Counted from the first letter of the stretch, positions 40,266 to 54,007 are shown. The stretch is 64,000 nt of DNA from Aidingimonas lacisalsi (GCF_008079445.1 NZ_VRYH01000010.1:1-64000); one strand, 5' to 3'. The notes: generated by a model from the sequence alone, not told the origin. Numbers and translations are program-made.

Positions 40266-42095
40266 TCAGGCAAGTTGTTCCTGCTTTGCCCATCGTGCAT
40301 GCAATTCGTTGGCAGGAACCGGGCGGGAAAACAGAAAGCCTTGGACCTGAGGACACCCTTGCTCCAGCAAGAAGCCGCGCTGAGCCTCCGTCTCGACGCC
40401 TTCGGCAATGACTTCGAGGCCAAGCCCCCTGGCCATGGTCAGCACAGCACCAGTAATCGCGGCATCTTCCTTGTCATCCGGCAACTGGCGGACGAACTCT
40501 CTATCGAGTTTGAGCTTATCCACCGGTAAGCGTTTCAAATAGCTCAGTGACGAGTAGCCAGTACCGAAATCATCGATAGCAATCTGATGTCCCATCTTGC
40601 GCAGTGCTTCCATGCGCGGATAAATATCCCCAGCACGGTCATCGAGAAGCACAGATTCCGTTAACTCCAGGCCCAGTTGCCAGGCTGGAACGCGGTGTTG
40701 ACTCAGCGCAGCAGCCAGCCGTGATTCCATATCCCCCTGAATCAATTGCATCGCCGAAATATTGATCCATAACGGGACCTCGAACAGACCGGCCTGATGC
40801 CAGTTCGACAGCTGCGCGATGGCATGGTCGACCACCCAGTTACCCAGAGGCACCATCAAACCATGGCGCTCCGCCAAGGGAATGAAGTCACCCGGTGAGA
40901 TCATGCCATGCTCGGGGTGACGCCAACGAAGTAGCGCCTCGATCCCCGTCAGTGCACCATCATCCAGCCGATGCTGAGTCTGGTAATGCAGTTCCAGTTG
41001 ATGCCCCGTCGCCAACGCCGTACGCAAGTCATTGACCAGAGCTAGCTGTCGGCTGCCCACCATATCCAACGAAGGCCGGAAGCGCTGGTCATGGTTGCGG
41101 CCATATCGCTTGGCGCTGTAGAGCGCGGATTCCATGCGTTGGAAAAGCACGCCGGAGTCGTTGCCATCTTCCGGGGCGCGGCAGCTACCAATCGTTAACC
41201 CCAGACGCAGAGAATGCCCTTCCACCTCAAAGGGCTCACTCATATGACTACGCAAATCAGTGATCCATGCCTGGTGATCATCGAACGTCGTGGTCCGAAT
41301 GACCATGAACTCATCCCCCCCCAGACGACCGACGACGCCTCCGGCAACATACCTTGCCAGCCGCTGGCCGAACCGCGCCAGCACTCGGTCTCCGCAGTCG
41401 ACTCCCATGCCATCGTTGACCGACTTGAAACCATCGATATCGATGAGCGCCATGTCCAGTCCTTCTCCAGCACGTAAATGACGGAGACGCGATGTCATCA
41501 ATTCATGTAAACGACGGCGATTCGGCAACCCCGTCAGTGGATCCTCGAAACCAATGCGACGGAGATCCTGTTCACGTGCCTTGTGCCGCGAAATATCAGT
41601 AAATAGACCCACATAGTGAGAGACTCGACCCTGTTCATCGGTATACGCTTGCATCCGCAACCACTCTGGATACTGGTCACCGTGCTTACGCTGGTTCCAG
41701 ACTTCACCTTCCCAGTGGCCCGTTGTTCGAAGTGTCTGCCAGTAACGTTCATAGAACGCTTTATCATGTCGGCCCGAAGCCAGCACCGAGGCATCCTGCC
41801 CCCGAACTTCATCGACCTCATACCCTGTAATCTGGGTGAATGCAGGGTTGACGGCGACGATACGGTTAGCCGCATCGCTGATCACGACCCCGTCTTCGGA
41901 AAGTTTCAAGGCTTCTTCACAGAGCGTGCGCCGTCGATGCTCATGGCGCACCTGTCGCATGACATCCACTCCCCCCAGCAGGAGGATGCCCATGGCGGCC
42001 AAGCGGAGCCATACGTTGGGAAGCCAACTGACAGCGGCCAGAGCTGCCAAAGCCATCCATACTAGTGGTCGGTTAAGAGAAAACGAGGGCCACAT
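40266..42095 (-). CDS. Membrane PAS-GGDEF-EAL cyclic-di-GMP protein
   Basis: The 609 residues comprise two short N-terminal transmembrane helices (about 10-46), a PAS/PAC domain (about 58-175), a GGDEF domain with an intact GGDEF motif at 259-263 and an EAL domain with E386-A-L. The EAL domain keeps the other metal and catalytic residues (NISA, ELTES, DDFGTGYSSL, KLDREF, EGVET, QGFLFSRP). No RxxD inhibitory site precedes GGDEF. Both synthesis and hydrolysis of c-di-GMP are thus possible; which dominates cannot be read from sequence. The PAS signal is unknown. Confidence 0.92.
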   Translation of the reverse strand: MWPSFSLNRPLVWMALAALAAVSWLPNVWLRLAAMGILLLGGVDVMRQVRHEHRRRTLCEEALKLSEDGVVISDAANRIVAVNPAFTQITGYEVDEVRGQDASVLASGRHDKAFYERYWQTLRTTGHWEGEVWNQRKHGDQYPEWLRMQAYTDEQGRVSHYVGLFTDISRHKAREQDLRRIGFEDPLTGLPNRRRLHELMTSRLRHLRAGEGLDMALIDIDGFKSVNDGMGVDCGDRVLARFGQRLARYVAGGVVGRLGGDEFMVIRTTTFDDHQAWITDLRSHMSEPFEVEGHSLRLGLTIGSCRAPEDGNDSGVLFQRMESALYSAKRYGRNHDQRFRPSLDMVGSRQLALVNDLRTALATGHQLELHYQTQHRLDDGALTGIEALLRWRHPEHGMISPGDFIPLAERHGLMVPLGNWVVDHAIAQLSNWHQAGLFEVPLWINISAMQLIQGDMESRLAAALSQHRVPAWQLGLELTESVLLDDRAGDIYPRMEALRKMGHQIAIDDFGTGYSSLSYLKRLPVDKLKLDREFVRQLPDDKEDAAITGAVLTMARGLGLEVIAEGVETEAQRGFLLEQGCPQVQGFLFSRPVPANELHARWAKQEQLA

Positions 42096-42226
42096 GAGAT
42101 ATCATCGACTGTTGGATTATGGGTTGCTCGCAGAAACGGCGAGCTGTCATCATTCACTATATTATCGGCATCTTGTCCTAGCGCTTAAATTTCTTGCAAT
42201 GATCGATGACCGCATCGCAGGATAGC

Positions 42227-42241
42227 ATGCCCGGTTGGCAT
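42227..42241. promoter_or_regulatory. Inverted repeat upstream of fabA
   Basis: ATGCC-CGGTT-GGCAT lies about 98 bases before the fabA start. Unsaturated fatty acid genes are often under TetR-type repressors (FabR, DesT) that bind short palindromes, but this sequence does not match a consensus I can quote, so the role is speculative. Confidence 0.25.
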
Positions 42242-42338
42242 ACCATGGGTTGACGTGCAATCGTTACCGGCTGCCAGTAGAATGCATCTGGGTCGCATAG
42301 CGGCCCCACATAACCATTTTTATTCTCGGAACGATTCA

Positions 42339-42854
42339 GTGACCAAGCAACACTCTTTTAGCCGCGACGAGCTGCTAGCATGCAGCCAAGGTGAACTGTT
42401 CGGCCCGGGCAATGCCCAACTGCCGGCGCCCAACATGCTGATGCTCGACCGGATCACCCGTATTCGGGAAGAAGGCGGCGAATACGGCAAAGGCGAGTTG
42501 ATTGCCGAGCTCGATATTTATCCCGATCTGTGGTTCTTCGACTGCCATTTTCCCGGTGACCCGGTCATGCCTGGGTGCTTGGGGTTGGATGCCATGTGGC
42601 AATTAGTCGGATTCTACCTGGGATGGCTGGGTCATCCAGGCCGGGGCCGGGCACTGGGTTGTGGTGAAGTCAAATTCTCCGGGCAGATACTGCCAGAAGC
42701 GAAAAAGGTTACCTATCACATCCACGTCAAGCGGATCATCACGCGACGCCTGATTCTCGGCATCGCCGATGGCACCGTCACCGTCGACGGTCGTGAAATC
42801 TACCAGGCCAATGACTTGCGAGTGGGCCTGTTCACCTCTACTGCGAATTTCTGA
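42339..42854 (+). CDS. fabA: 3-hydroxydecanoyl-ACP dehydratase/isomerase
   Basis: FabA dehydrates 3-hydroxydecanoyl-ACP and isomerises the product to cis-3-decenoyl-ACP, the branch point to unsaturated fatty acids. The 171 residues carry the catalytic H70 ([13 protein letters not shown]) and D84 (LDAMWQ), with the same numbering as E. coli. The start is GTG 42339 (GGA 8 bases upstream); no in-frame ATG gives the right length. It is followed 13 bases later by fabB, the usual fabAB operon. Confidence 0.95.
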   Translation: MTKQHSFSRDELLACSQGELFGPGNAQLPAPNMLMLDRITRIREEGGEYGKGELIAELDIYPDLWFFDCHFPGDPVMPGCLGLDAMWQLVGFYLGWLGHPGRGRALGCGEVKFSGQILPEAKKVTYHIHVKRIITRRLILGIADGTVTVDGREIYQANDLRVGLFTSTANF

Positions 42855-42867
42855 TCAGGAGGCTTCC

Positions 42868-44085
42868 ATGCGACGAGTGGTAGTCACCGGCCTGGGCATC
42901 GTGTCTTGTCTCGGCAATGACCAACACCAGGTTCTTGAGGCGCTCAAGGCGGGGCGTTCCGGCATTCGCTACAAGGATGAGTATGCCGAACACGGCTTTC
43001 GTAGCCAGGTGGCTGGTGTGGTCGATATCGACCTCGATGCCTTGATCGACCGTAAGTTACGCCGCTTCATGGGAGATGCAGCAGCCTATTCCTATGTCGC
43101 CATGGCACAGGCTATCGAAGATGCCGGACTCTCGACGGAACAGGTATCCAATGAGCGCACCGGCCTGATAGCCGGTTCGGGAGGCGCCTCCAGCGCCAAC
43201 CAAGTGGAAGCGGCTGATGTCCTGCGTGAAAAAGGCCTGAAACGCGTCGGGCCCTACCGGGTAACACGCACCATGGGCAGCACGGTTTCAGCATGTTTGG
43301 CGACCCCTTTTCAGATCAAAGGCGTCAATTATTCGATCTCTTCTGCCTGTGCCACGTCGGCACACTGCATTGGTAGCGCGGTAGAGCAGATCCAGCTCGG
43401 CAAACAGGATCTGGTCTTTGCGGGCGGAGGGGAAGAAGAGCACTGGACTCTTTCCTGTCTGTTCGATGCCATGGGGGCACTATCTACGGGATATAACGAT
43501 GCGCCCACCAAGGCATCCCGTCCCTATGACAAGGCCCGCGACGGCTTCATTATTGCTGGCGGCGGTGGCATGTTAGTGCTGGAAGAGTTGGAACATGCCA
43601 AGGCACGTGGTGCAACGATCTATGCCGAGGTCGTCGGTTACGGCGCCACATCCGATGGCTATGACATGGTCGCGCCTTCCGGCGAAGGAGCGGCGCGCTG
43701 CATGCGACAGGCGATGGCAACCGTGAACGGTGCGATTGACTACATCAATACTCATGGGACATCTACGCCGGTTGGCGACGTCGCTGAGCTCAAGGCCATC
43801 CGTGAGGTCTTCGGTGATCGTACCCCAGCCATGAGCTCGACGAAGTCGTTGACGGGACACTCACTGGGCGCCACCGGTGTACAGGAAGCCATTTACTCAC
43901 TCTTGATGATGAAGCACGACTTCATTGCTGCTTCAGCCAATATCGATGAACTCGATGAACAGGCAGAAGGGTTCGATATCGTGACCCAGCGGCGCGACAA
44001 CGTATCAGTCCAACGGGCGTTGACCAATAGCTTTGGCTTCGGCGGCACCAATGCCTGCCTTGTGCTGGAAACGTTTACTGAGTGA
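42868..44085 (+). CDS. fabB: Beta-ketoacyl-ACP synthase I
   Basis: FabB elongates the cis-decenoyl product of FabA and is required for unsaturated fatty acids. The 405 residues have the thiolase fold with the Cys-His-His triad C161 (SSACATSAH), H296 ([12 protein letters not shown]) and H331 (LTGHSLGA). The ATG is preceded by CAGGAGG at good spacing. It forms an operon with fabA. A hairpin between fabB and convergent plsC may end transcription. Confidence 0.96.
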   Translation: MRRVVVTGLGIVSCLGNDQHQVLEALKAGRSGIRYKDEYAEHGFRSQVAGVVDIDLDALIDRKLRRFMGDAAAYSYVAMAQAIEDAGLSTEQVSNERTGLIAGSGGASSANQVEAADVLREKGLKRVGPYRVTRTMGSTVSACLATPFQIKGVNYSISSACATSAHCIGSAVEQIQLGKQDLVFAGGGEEEHWTLSCLFDAMGALSTGYNDAPTKASRPYDKARDGFIIAGGGGMLVLEELEHAKARGATIYAEVVGYGATSDGYDMVAPSGEGAARCMRQAMATVNGAIDYINTHGTSTPVGDVAELKAIREVFGDRTPAMSSTKSLTGHSLGATGVQEAIYSLLMMKHDFIAASANIDELDEQAEGFDIVTQRRDNVSVQRALTNSFGFGGTNACLVLETFTE

Positions 44086-44094
44086 CGCGATGAA

Positions 44095-44122
44095 GGCAGG
44101 CAACCAACTGTGGCTGCCTGCC
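44095..44122 (+). terminator. Hairpin between convergent fabB and plsC-like gene
   Basis: GGCAGGCAACCA (44095-44106) can pair with TGGCTGCCTGCC (44111-44122) around a 4-base loop with one mismatch. There is no T-run, so intrinsic termination is only possible, not certain. Confidence 0.4.
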
Positions 44123-44162
44123 CCTGACAGCCGGTGACCAGCCTGGTCAAGTCAAGGCGAGA

Positions 44163-44924
44163 TCAACCGGGAATTGTCACGGTGGGCTTGGCAACGCTTT
44201 CCTGTGGCCTGGGAACATCGGATATCTCACGTAGCGTTGATTCGATCCAAGCTTCCACGTCGGCCAGTACGGCATCGGGTGTCCGACCTGCCGTTTCGAC
44301 GGGCTCGCCAACGACGACCGTAAGCCGCCCAGGATTCTTGACCCAGTGCCGCCCAGGCCAACGCTCCCCTGCATTATGCGCCACCGGTAGTACCGGCACA
44401 CCGGCACGGCACGCAATAACGGCCCCACTCTTGTTATATCGCCGTCTTTGCCCGGGATCAACACGAGTCCCTTCGGGAAATATCAGTACCGACAAGCCTT
44501 CCTGAAGCCTCGCCACACCTTGTGAAAGCACCTGTTTCATGGCACGCGCCGGTTTAGAGCGATCCAACGCGATGGGATGGAGCAAACGCAGCCCCCAACC
44601 GAAAAGCGGGATATTCAATAGCTCGCGCTTGAGCACGGTGCATATCGGCGGATTGAGAACCTGTAAAAACAGCGTTTCCCACTCGCATTGATGGTTAGCT
44701 AGTACAGCACAAGGTCGATCAGGCAGGTTTTCACGCCCTCTAATCTCATACGTGACACCGCAACTGATACGAAACCAGGCAATGATGAAGTGGTTATATA
44801 GATTGAGAAGGCGATAGCGGCTACGCAACGGTAACAAGGGAGCGAGTGGCAGAAACAGCACGCCGCAGAAGAGTATGGCGAGAAAATAGCCGAAGTAGAA
44901 CAGTAAGCTACGTAATAGATTCAT
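44163..44924 (-). CDS. 1-acyl-sn-glycerol-3-phosphate acyltransferase (PlsC family)
   Basis: This 253-residue membrane-associated acyltransferase has an N-terminal hydrophobic segment (about 5-32) and the family boxes NHQCEWE (77-83; H78 with E83 in the place of the more usual D) and FPEGTR (149-154). The glutamate variant is common in the subfamily with NHQS-W-E. It probably makes phosphatidic acid from lysophosphatidic acid, though an ornithine-lipid or other acyl acceptor is possible. Its ATG overlaps the stop of the upstream SDR-like gene (ATGA). Confidence 0.88.
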   Translation of the reverse strand: MNLLRSLLFYFGYFLAILFCGVLFLPLAPLLPLRSRYRLLNLYNHFIIAWFRISCGVTYEIRGRENLPDRPCAVLANHQCEWETLFLQVLNPPICTVLKRELLNIPLFGWGLRLLHPIALDRSKPARAMKQVLSQGVARLQEGLSVLIFPEGTRVDPGQRRRYNKSGAVIACRAGVPVLPVAHNAGERWPGRHWVKNPGRLTVVVGEPVETAGRTPDAVLADVEAWIESTLREISDVPRPQESVAKPTVTIPG

Positions 44925-45790
44925 GCAGGGGTTCCGGTTCGAGTCTGACACCAGGTATCCAGCATACGATCAATCTCAAGCCGCCACGGTTTTTGGTGGA
45001 CGCCGAAAACCTCCAGGACACGGCGACAATTGAGAACGCGGCGCAGAGGTTGATCATGATGATGATTGAGCGCAGTTAGTGCCCCCAACGTCACTTCTTC
45101 GCCCAACCCTTCCAGGCGAGTACCGAGCTGGGTCCGTACCATGGAAGTAAACGTATAGCTGCTGACCGGTTCAGTACCTGCCAAGTGGTAGGCTCCCCAC
45201 CCCTCGGCCCCACACTGCAACTGCTGCAGCATCCCGATCAGCGCCATGGCAGCCGCATCCACCGAGGTCGGACAGAAGACAATATCCTCGGCTGCACGTA
45301 CCTCCTCGCCTTTTAGCAGCTGACCGATCAGATCCGCCAACCATGATTCACGTCCTTCCAGAGCGAACAGTGGCCCAAGACGCACGATCAGATGACGGGC
45401 CTGCATCGAACGGATACGATCCCCGGTCTGGATCAAACGCTTGAGACTCTCATCTCGAGGAGCAGGAATGACATGCTCATCAATGGGTTCGTGAAGGCCA
45501 TCTTCATAAAGCTGATCGGAGACGCACCACACCAGAGGAACACCGACTTCGATGCAAGCCTCCAGGCACGACTCCACAGCCTCGGCATGGGCTGTCACCG
45601 CCGCTGGCTCCGTCAGGATTGGCTGCGCCAGCGGCGGAACCAGCAGGGCGTCCGGGGCCAATTCGCTCAACCGCTGCGATGACAATGACACTCCTTGCTC
45701 GATTATCAATGACGTATCGCTGCGGCGATTGGCTTCACGCGTCAAAGCCAAGCTTAGACAATGACCGGCATCGAGGATCATCAGCTTCAA
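44921..45790 (-). CDS. Degenerate RmlD/SDR-like sugar-nucleotide-binding protein
   Basis: The 289 residues look like an extended SDR related to dTDP-4-dehydrorhamnose reductase (RmlD): WCVSDQLYEDG aligns with the SxDYVFDG region, and the C-terminal HLAGTEPVSSYTF fits the RmlD pattern. The Rossmann glycine motif is reduced to MILDAGHCLSLAL, and no YxxxK catalytic pair is visible. It may have lost reductase activity and act as a binding or regulatory protein. It is coupled to the plsC-like gene by an ATGA overlap and lies 42 bases after ssb. Confidence 0.6.
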   Translation of the reverse strand: MKLMILDAGHCLSLALTREANRRSDTSLIIEQGVSLSSQRLSELAPDALLVPPLAQPILTEPAAVTAHAEAVESCLEACIEVGVPLVWCVSDQLYEDGLHEPIDEHVIPAPRDESLKRLIQTGDRIRSMQARHLIVRLGPLFALEGRESWLADLIGQLLKGEEVRAAEDIVFCPTSVDAAAMALIGMLQQLQCGAEGWGAYHLAGTEPVSSYTFTSMVRTQLGTRLEGLGEEVTLGALTALNHHHDQPLRRVLNCRRVLEVFGVHQKPWRLEIDRMLDTWCQTRTGTPA

Positions 45791-45832
45791 GACGAGGGCT
45801 CCTGAGGCATCAGGGACGCGGAACCTGATCGT

Positions 45833-46369
45833 CTAGAACGGAATCTCATCGTCAAAATCATCGAAGCTGCCTGGGTCGGGTGCGCCGTAATTGTTCCCTT
45901 GTTGCTGACCACCTTGCTGAGAAGGTTGCTGATTTCCTTGTTGAGGCTGTCCCCCTTGGGGTGCAGGTTGTGATCCATTGCCGTAGCCTCCCGGCTGTGG
46001 GTTGCTCTGAGCATAATCATTCCCACCGCCACCTCGCGAATCCAGCATCTGCATGTCGTTGGCGACGATCTCGGTGCTGTAGCGATCCTGGCCATCCTGT
46101 CCTTGCCATTTGCGCGTCTGCAACCGGCCCTCTACGTATAGCTTGGAGCCTTTTCGCAGGTACTGCTGAGCGATTTCAGCCAGTTTGTTGAACATAACGA
46201 CCGTATGCCACTCAGTACGTTCCTGGCGCTGACCGCTCTGGCGATCGGTCCAGCTATCCGTCGTCGCGAGACGCAAGTTGGCCACCGGATTCCCGGAAGG
46301 CAGAAAACGGATATCCGGATCTTGTCCCAGATTGCCAATTAAAATGACTTTGTTAACACCGCGGGCCAT
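45833..46369 (-). CDS. ssb: Single-stranded DNA-binding protein
   Basis: SSB coats single-stranded DNA in replication, repair and recombination. The 178 residues comprise the OB fold (about 1-110, starting [20 protein letters not shown]), a Gly/Gln/Pro-rich linker (about 112-165) and the acidic tip DFDDEIPF that recruits partner proteins. ATG 46369 has AGGAG 7 bases upstream; the longer open frame is not family-like. It lies beside the MFS gene and uvrA, a common arrangement in pseudomonads. Confidence 0.97.
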   Translation of the reverse strand: MARGVNKVILIGNLGQDPDIRFLPSGNPVANLRLATTDSWTDRQSGQRQERTEWHTVVMFNKLAEIAQQYLRKGSKLYVEGRLQTRKWQGQDGQDRYSTEIVANDMQMLDSRGGGGNDYAQSNPQPGGYGNGSQPAPQGGQPQQGNQQPSQQGGQQQGNNYGAPDPGSFDDFDDEIPF

Positions 46370-46421
46370 CGTTCGACTCCTTGTTCCTTTTACATGTATC
46401 GATCCACATGACAGGTGCTTC

Positions 46422-47813
46422 TCAGGCACCCCCCTGGTCTCGTTGCGTTCCAGCGATCCTTGCCAGAGCCTCATTATCGAGTCGCTGGCGATCTACCTTG
46501 AGATAGGCAACCCGCTCATCAGGCACGACGAGGACATCTTCCACGCCGGCCACATTGGCAAAGCGTTCCATCAACGTCTCCAGTGCATCACCGTGAGCCC
46601 GATCGTCGAGAGACACGACCTCGCTGGCCAGATGGCGAGGCGCAGGCATCGTCATGATGGATGCCAGCCATAACAATCCCAGCAGCGCTGCACCGTAGAA
46701 CACCGCTTCATGCCCCCACTGCTGATCCAGTGCCCCGCCCAGCAGACCGCCAAGAAAGGCCCCCAGAAACTGGCTCGTGGAGTAGACCCCCATGGCAGTC
46801 CCTTTGGCCCCTGCCGGAGCTAACTTGCTGATCATCGAGGGCAACGTCGCTTCCAGCAGGTTGAACGCGATAAAGAAGCCGATCAACGACACCGCCAAAG
46901 ATAGCCAGGACGAGCCTAGACTCAGCCCCATGGCAGTCAGGCACACCGTCAACAGGGTGACTGCCAGCACGAAGACCATTTTCATCCGACGTTTTTTCTC
47001 GGCCACGATGACCAAAGGTAGCATGCCGATGAAGGCCAGTCCCATGACAGCCAGATAGATCCAACCATGATGGTCGGCTGCAATGCCGACTTCGACAAGT
47101 CGAGATGGCACCACGACGAAGATCGCCATCAGGATCAGATGAAGCGAAAAAATGGAGAAATCCAGACGCAGCAGGTCCAGGCGCGACAACATGGACTTGA
47201 ATTGCTGGCGATCCAGGCCTACGTCGCGATGCAAGAGACGCTTGGGAGCCTTGGGAATCACTCGCCACAACACCAGCATTCCCAAGACGGCCAAAGCCGC
47301 CGTCAGCCAGAAAATGCCGGACAAGCCGAAGCGAGACGACAATAGAGGCCCCAACACCATTGCCACGGCAAAAGCTGCACCAATCGAGAGACCGATCGAT
47401 GCCATGGCCGCCGTGCGCACCTCTTCCCGTGTTTGATCAGCGAGCAACGCCATGATGGCAGCAGCAACGGCACCACTGCCCTGCAGGCACCGTCCCAGTA
47501 TGATCCCGGCGATACTATCCGCCTGTGCCGCCACGACACTGCCAAGCAAGAACAGCAACAACCCCATCGCGATGACGGGCTTGCGTCCTATCCAGTCAGA
47601 CAGCAACCCGAACGGAATCTGCAGGATAGCTTGCGTCAACCCATAGACCCCGAGCGCTAGTCCGACCAGCAGAGGAGTCGCGCCATCCAGGCGCTCGGCA
47701 TAGAGTGCCAGCACCGGCAGCACCATAAAGAGCCCCAGCATGCGCGATGCATACAGGCTCGCCAAGCCGATGATGGCGCGGCGTTCGGTGGCTAACAGCA
47801 AACCAGAGATCAT
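46422..47813 (-). CDS. YajR-like MFS transporter with C-terminal ferredoxin-like (YAM) domain
   Basis: The 463 residues contain 12 predicted helices of the major facilitator superfamily, with motif A ([13 protein letters not shown]) between helices 2 and 3 and [21 protein letters not shown] in helix 4. About 70 C-terminal residues ([19 protein letters not shown] onward) resemble the cytosolic YAM domain of E. coli YajR. The substrate is unknown. ATG 47813 is preferred; a TTG at 47861 opens a longer frame without a clear ribosome-binding site. The gene is divergent from uvrA. Confidence 0.88.
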   Translation of the reverse strand: MISGLLLATERRAIIGLASLYASRMLGLFMVLPVLALYAERLDGATPLLVGLALGVYGLTQAILQIPFGLLSDWIGRKPVIAMGLLLFLLGSVVAAQADSIAGIILGRCLQGSGAVAAAIMALLADQTREEVRTAAMASIGLSIGAAFAVAMVLGPLLSSRFGLSGIFWLTAALAVLGMLVLWRVIPKAPKRLLHRDVGLDRQQFKSMLSRLDLLRLDFSIFSLHLILMAIFVVVPSRLVEVGIAADHHGWIYLAVMGLAFIGMLPLVIVAEKKRRMKMVFVLAVTLLTVCLTAMGLSLGSSWLSLAVSLIGFFIAFNLLEATLPSMISKLAPAGAKGTAMGVYSTSQFLGAFLGGLLGGALDQQWGHEAVFYGAALLGLLWLASIMTMPAPRHLASEVVSLDDRAHGDALETLMERFANVAGVEDVLVVPDERVAYLKVDRQRLDNEALARIAGTQRDQGGA

Positions 47814-47929
47814 GAGATAGGAGATTGTCCAACGACTCGAATAGATCGGCAAAACAGCCAAGGAAAACGTACATTCTACCTACTCAGTGACCGACAGGGA
47901 AAGCCAATGAGGTTCTTAGGAACAGCATT

Positions 47930-47959
47930 TTGGCGAGAGTTCCCCCAACGCCGTATAAT
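47930..47959 (+). promoter_or_regulatory. Candidate uvrA promoter
   Basis: A perfect -10 TATAAT (47954-47959) is preceded at 18 bases by TTGGCG (47930-47935). No CTG-N10-CAG LexA box is seen between the MFS gene and uvrA, in contrast to the SOS-regulated E. coli uvrA. Confidence 0.5.
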
Positions 47960-47988
47960 CGAGTTTTTGCGCTGCACTCGAGGTGGCA

Positions 47989-50853
<2,865 letters not shown>

Positions 50854-50879
50854 GCTAACGACAAGCGACCATGCACGTA

Positions 50880-50910
50880 AAAGGGCCGGCTCCGCAGGAG
50901 TCGGCCCTTT
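50880..50910. terminator. Bidirectional terminator between uvrA and rplQ
   Basis: A 14-bp stem (AAAGGGCCGGCTCC, GCA loop, GGAGTCGGCCCTTT, with one G-T pair) lies between the convergent genes and has A/T tracts at both feet. It can serve uvrA on the plus strand and the alpha operon on the minus strand. Confidence 0.88.
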
Positions 50911-50949
50911 CCATACTGATTGGGGACAGGCCCCAAACAACGATGAGAG

Positions 50950-51351
50950 TTACTCTTCAGCAACTGCTTCGTCGTCGTCATCCTCTTCGACGATCGGACG
51001 ATCAACCAGCTCGACATAAGCCATAGGTGCATTATCACCGGTGCGGAAACCGCACTTCAGCACCCGGACATACCCTCCCGGACGCTCCGCGTAACGCGGG
51101 CCCAGCTCATTGAAGAGTTTACCAACCGCTTCCTTGGAACGCGTGCGGCTAAACGCCAGGCGGCGATTAGCGACACTATCCTGCTTGGCCAAAGTAATCA
51201 ACGGCTCGATATGACGACGCAGTTCCTTGGCCTTGGGCAGGGTTGTCTTGATGATTTCATGCTCGACCAACGATACACACATGTTCTTGAACATGGCTTG
51301 ACGGTGCGAGCTGGTTCGATTCAGGTGACGACCACTCTTACGATGACGCAT
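50950..51351 (-). CDS. rplQ: 50S ribosomal protein L17
   Basis: The 133-residue product begins [20 protein letters not shown], the L17 signature, and ends in an acidic tail ([12 protein letters not shown]), slightly longer than in E. coli (127 residues). L17 lies near the polypeptide exit tunnel. It is the last gene of the alpha operon, after rpoA, and is followed by the bidirectional terminator. Confidence 0.97.
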   Translation of the reverse strand: MRHRKSGRHLNRTSSHRQAMFKNMCVSLVEHEIIKTTLPKAKELRRHIEPLITLAKQDSVANRRLAFSRTRSKEAVGKLFNELGPRYAERPGGYVRVLKCGFRTGDNAPMAYVELVDRPIVEEDDDDEAVAEE

Positions 51352-51390
51352 GGTTATAATTCCTTACCAAACAGAGACTCGAGTCGACGC

Positions 51391-52389
51391 TCACGCGGAG
51401 GCCTTGTCATCTTTCAGGCTAGCCGGCGGCCAGTTTTCAAGCCGCATACCCAAAGATAAGCCGCGTGCAGCCAACACATCCTTGATTTCATTCAGGGACT
51501 TCTTACCGAGATTCGGAGTCTTCAACAGCTCGACCTCGGTCCGCTGAATCAAGTCACCGATATAATAGATATTCTCGGCTTTCAGGCAGTTGGCACTACG
51601 GACGGTCAACTCGAGATCGTCTACGGGGCGCAGCAAGATAGGGTCAATATGATCCTCTTCTTCCTCGACCTCCTGCTCCTTATCGGCTTCGAGGTCGACG
51701 AATGCCCCCAACTGCTCCTGCAGAATCGTGGCGCTGCGACGAATAGCCTCTTCGGGATCCAGCGTGCCATCGGTCTCCAGGTCGATCACCAGCTTGTCGA
51801 GGTCCGTACGTTGCTCGACACGAGCGGCTTCCACTGCATAGGAGACGCGGCGCACCGGACTGAAGGTTGCATCCAACTGCAACCGACCGATAGCGCGGGT
51901 TTCTTCGCCAGACTCATCGCGCACATCCGCCGGTTCATAACCACGGCCACGGGCCACTTTGAGCTGCATTTTCAGCTCAGCACCCTCATTGACATGTGCG
52001 ATCACATGGTCAGGATTGACGATTTCGACATCATGATCCGTAGCAATGTCACCAGCAGTGACAACGACTGGGCCCTGCTTGTTCAGCGTGAGCACCGCCT
52101 CGTCACGGCTATGCATTTTGATTGCCACGTCCTTCAAGTTCAGAAGGATCTCAATGACATCTTCCTGAACCCCTTCGATCGCACTGTATTCATGATCGAC
52201 CCCGGCTATTTCCGCCTCGACCACGGCACAGCCAGGCATGGAGGAAAGCAGAATGCGACGTAACGCATTCCCCAAGGTATGACCGAAACCACGCTCGAAC
52301 GGTTCGAGTACGATTCTCGCGTGGTGTGCACTGATCTCTTCGACCTTGATATCACGAGGACGGAGAAACTCTGTCACTGAACGCTGCAT
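51391..52389 (-). CDS. rpoA: RNA polymerase alpha subunit
   Basis: RpoA nucleates RNA polymerase assembly and contacts UP elements and activators. The 332 residues comprise the dimerising N-terminal domain (about 1-235; [24 protein letters not shown]), an acidic linker ([13 protein letters not shown]) and the DNA-binding C-terminal domain (about 250-320; [33 protein letters not shown]). Length matches E. coli (329). It is flanked by rpsD and rplQ in the alpha operon. Confidence 0.98.
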   Translation of the reverse strand: MQRSVTEFLRPRDIKVEEISAHHARIVLEPFERGFGHTLGNALRRILLSSMPGCAVVEAEIAGVDHEYSAIEGVQEDVIEILLNLKDVAIKMHSRDEAVLTLNKQGPVVVTAGDIATDHDVEIVNPDHVIAHVNEGAELKMQLKVARGRGYEPADVRDESGEETRAIGRLQLDATFSPVRRVSYAVEAARVEQRTDLDKLVIDLETDGTLDPEEAIRRSATILQEQLGAFVDLEADKEQEVEEEEDHIDPILLRPVDDLELTVRSANCLKAENIYYIGDLIQRTEVELLKTPNLGKKSLNEIKDVLAARGLSLGMRLENWPPASLKDDKASA

Positions 52390-52466
52390 ATGAACACCTT
52401 TCAGGCTGCCAAACGGATACTCGATAGAAACGACCGGGCCATACAGACCCGGCGGTGTTTATGCAC

Positions 52467-53087
52467 TTACTTCGAGTACAGCTCGACGATCAGGTTTTCG
52501 TTAATTTCGGCAGACAGGTCGCCGCGTTCAGGCAGGGCCTTGAAGGTGCCTTCCATCTTCTTGGAGTCGACCTCGATCCAGGTCACATCTCCACGCTGAG
52601 CAGCAATGCCCAGGGCGTTCTGGATGCGTGCCTGGTTTTTGGCCTTCTCGCGAACGGATACAACATCACCGGGCTTGACCTGATAAGAAGCCACGTTGAC
52701 GCTGCGTCCGTTAACGGCGATAGCCTTATGGCTGACCAACTGACGAGCCTCGGCACGAGTGGCACCAAAGCCCATACGGTAGACGACGTTGTCCAATCTT
52801 GATTCCAGCAGTTGCAGCAACAACTCGCCAGTCGCTCCCTTCAAGCGGGCAGCTTCTTTGTAGTAGTTGCGGAACTGCTTTTCGAGTACGCCGTACATAC
52901 GACGCACTTTCTGCTTCTCGCGAAGTTGCAAGCCGTAGTCTGAAAGACGCTGACGGCGCTGGCCATGCACACCCGGGATTTGCTCGGATTTGCACTTCTT
53001 CTCGAAGGGAGTGACACCGCTCTTGAGGAAGAGATCGGTACCCTCGCGACGAGACAGTTTGCACTTCGGTCCAAGATAACGAGCCAT
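52467..53087 (-). CDS. rpsD: 30S ribosomal protein S4
   Basis: This 206-residue protein is a primary 16S rRNA-binding protein and, in E. coli, the translational repressor of the alpha operon. It begins [23 protein letters not shown] and has the S4 RNA-binding domain around residues 96-160 ([27 protein letters not shown]). It lies between rpsK and rpoA. Cysteine content is low and no zinc-type N-terminus (CxxC) is present. Confidence 0.98.
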   Translation of the reverse strand: MARYLGPKCKLSRREGTDLFLKSGVTPFEKKCKSEQIPGVHGQRRQRLSDYGLQLREKQKVRRMYGVLEKQFRNYYKEAARLKGATGELLLQLLESRLDNVVYRMGFGATRAEARQLVSHKAIAVNGRSVNVASYQVKPGDVVSVREKAKNQARIQNALGIAAQRGDVTWIEVDSKKMEGTFKALPERGDLSAEINENLIVELYSK

Positions 53088-53099
53088 GAGTCTGTCTCC

Positions 53100-53486
<387 letters not shown>

Positions 53487-53525
53487 GTTGATGTTTTTTC
53501 CTGTCTTTACGCCAGAACGTGCGTG

Positions 53526-53882
53526 TTATTTGCGAATCGGCTTACGCGGCCCCTTACGGGTACGCGCATTGGTCTTGGTGCGCTGACCACGCAGCGGAAG
53601 ACCACGACGATGACGCAGACCACGATAGCAACCCAAGTCCATGAGACGCTTGATATTCAGCGTCGTATCACGACGTAGGTCGCCTTCCACGGTGTATTTG
53701 CCGACTTCGGTACGCAGGGTGTCCACTTCTTCAGAAGACAGATCCTGGACCTTAGTGGTCGACGCAATACCGGCTGCAGCGCAAATGTCCTTTGCGCGAG
53801 TGCGGCCAATCCCGAAGATATAGGTCAGCGAGATCGCCGCATGCTTGTTGTCCGGGATATTGACGCCTGCAATACGGGCCAT
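53526..53882 (-). CDS. rpsM: 30S ribosomal protein S13
   Basis: The 118 residues begin [26 protein letters not shown] and end with the basic [16 protein letters not shown] tail that reaches the P-site tRNA. ATG 53882 matches the family; the open frame extends 21 codons upstream without similarity. It is the first gene of the alpha operon. In E. coli S4 represses translation at the rpsM leader; a comparable pseudoknot was not worked out here. Confidence 0.98.
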   Translation of the reverse strand: MARIAGVNIPDNKHAAISLTYIFGIGRTRAKDICAAAGIASTTKVQDLSSEEVDTLRTEVGKYTVEGDLRRDTTLNIKRLMDLGCYRGLRHRRGLPLRGQRTKTNARTRKGPRKPIRK

Positions 53883-54007
53883 CAGCTTTCTCCGAAATTT
53901 GAGCGGCTTGCTCGTTGGATCATCTACAAAAGGGCGCAACAGCATACCCCTTTACTCAGCATAGAGCAAGAGGGTATGCCTGCACCGATTACGATACAGC
54001 GATCAGG

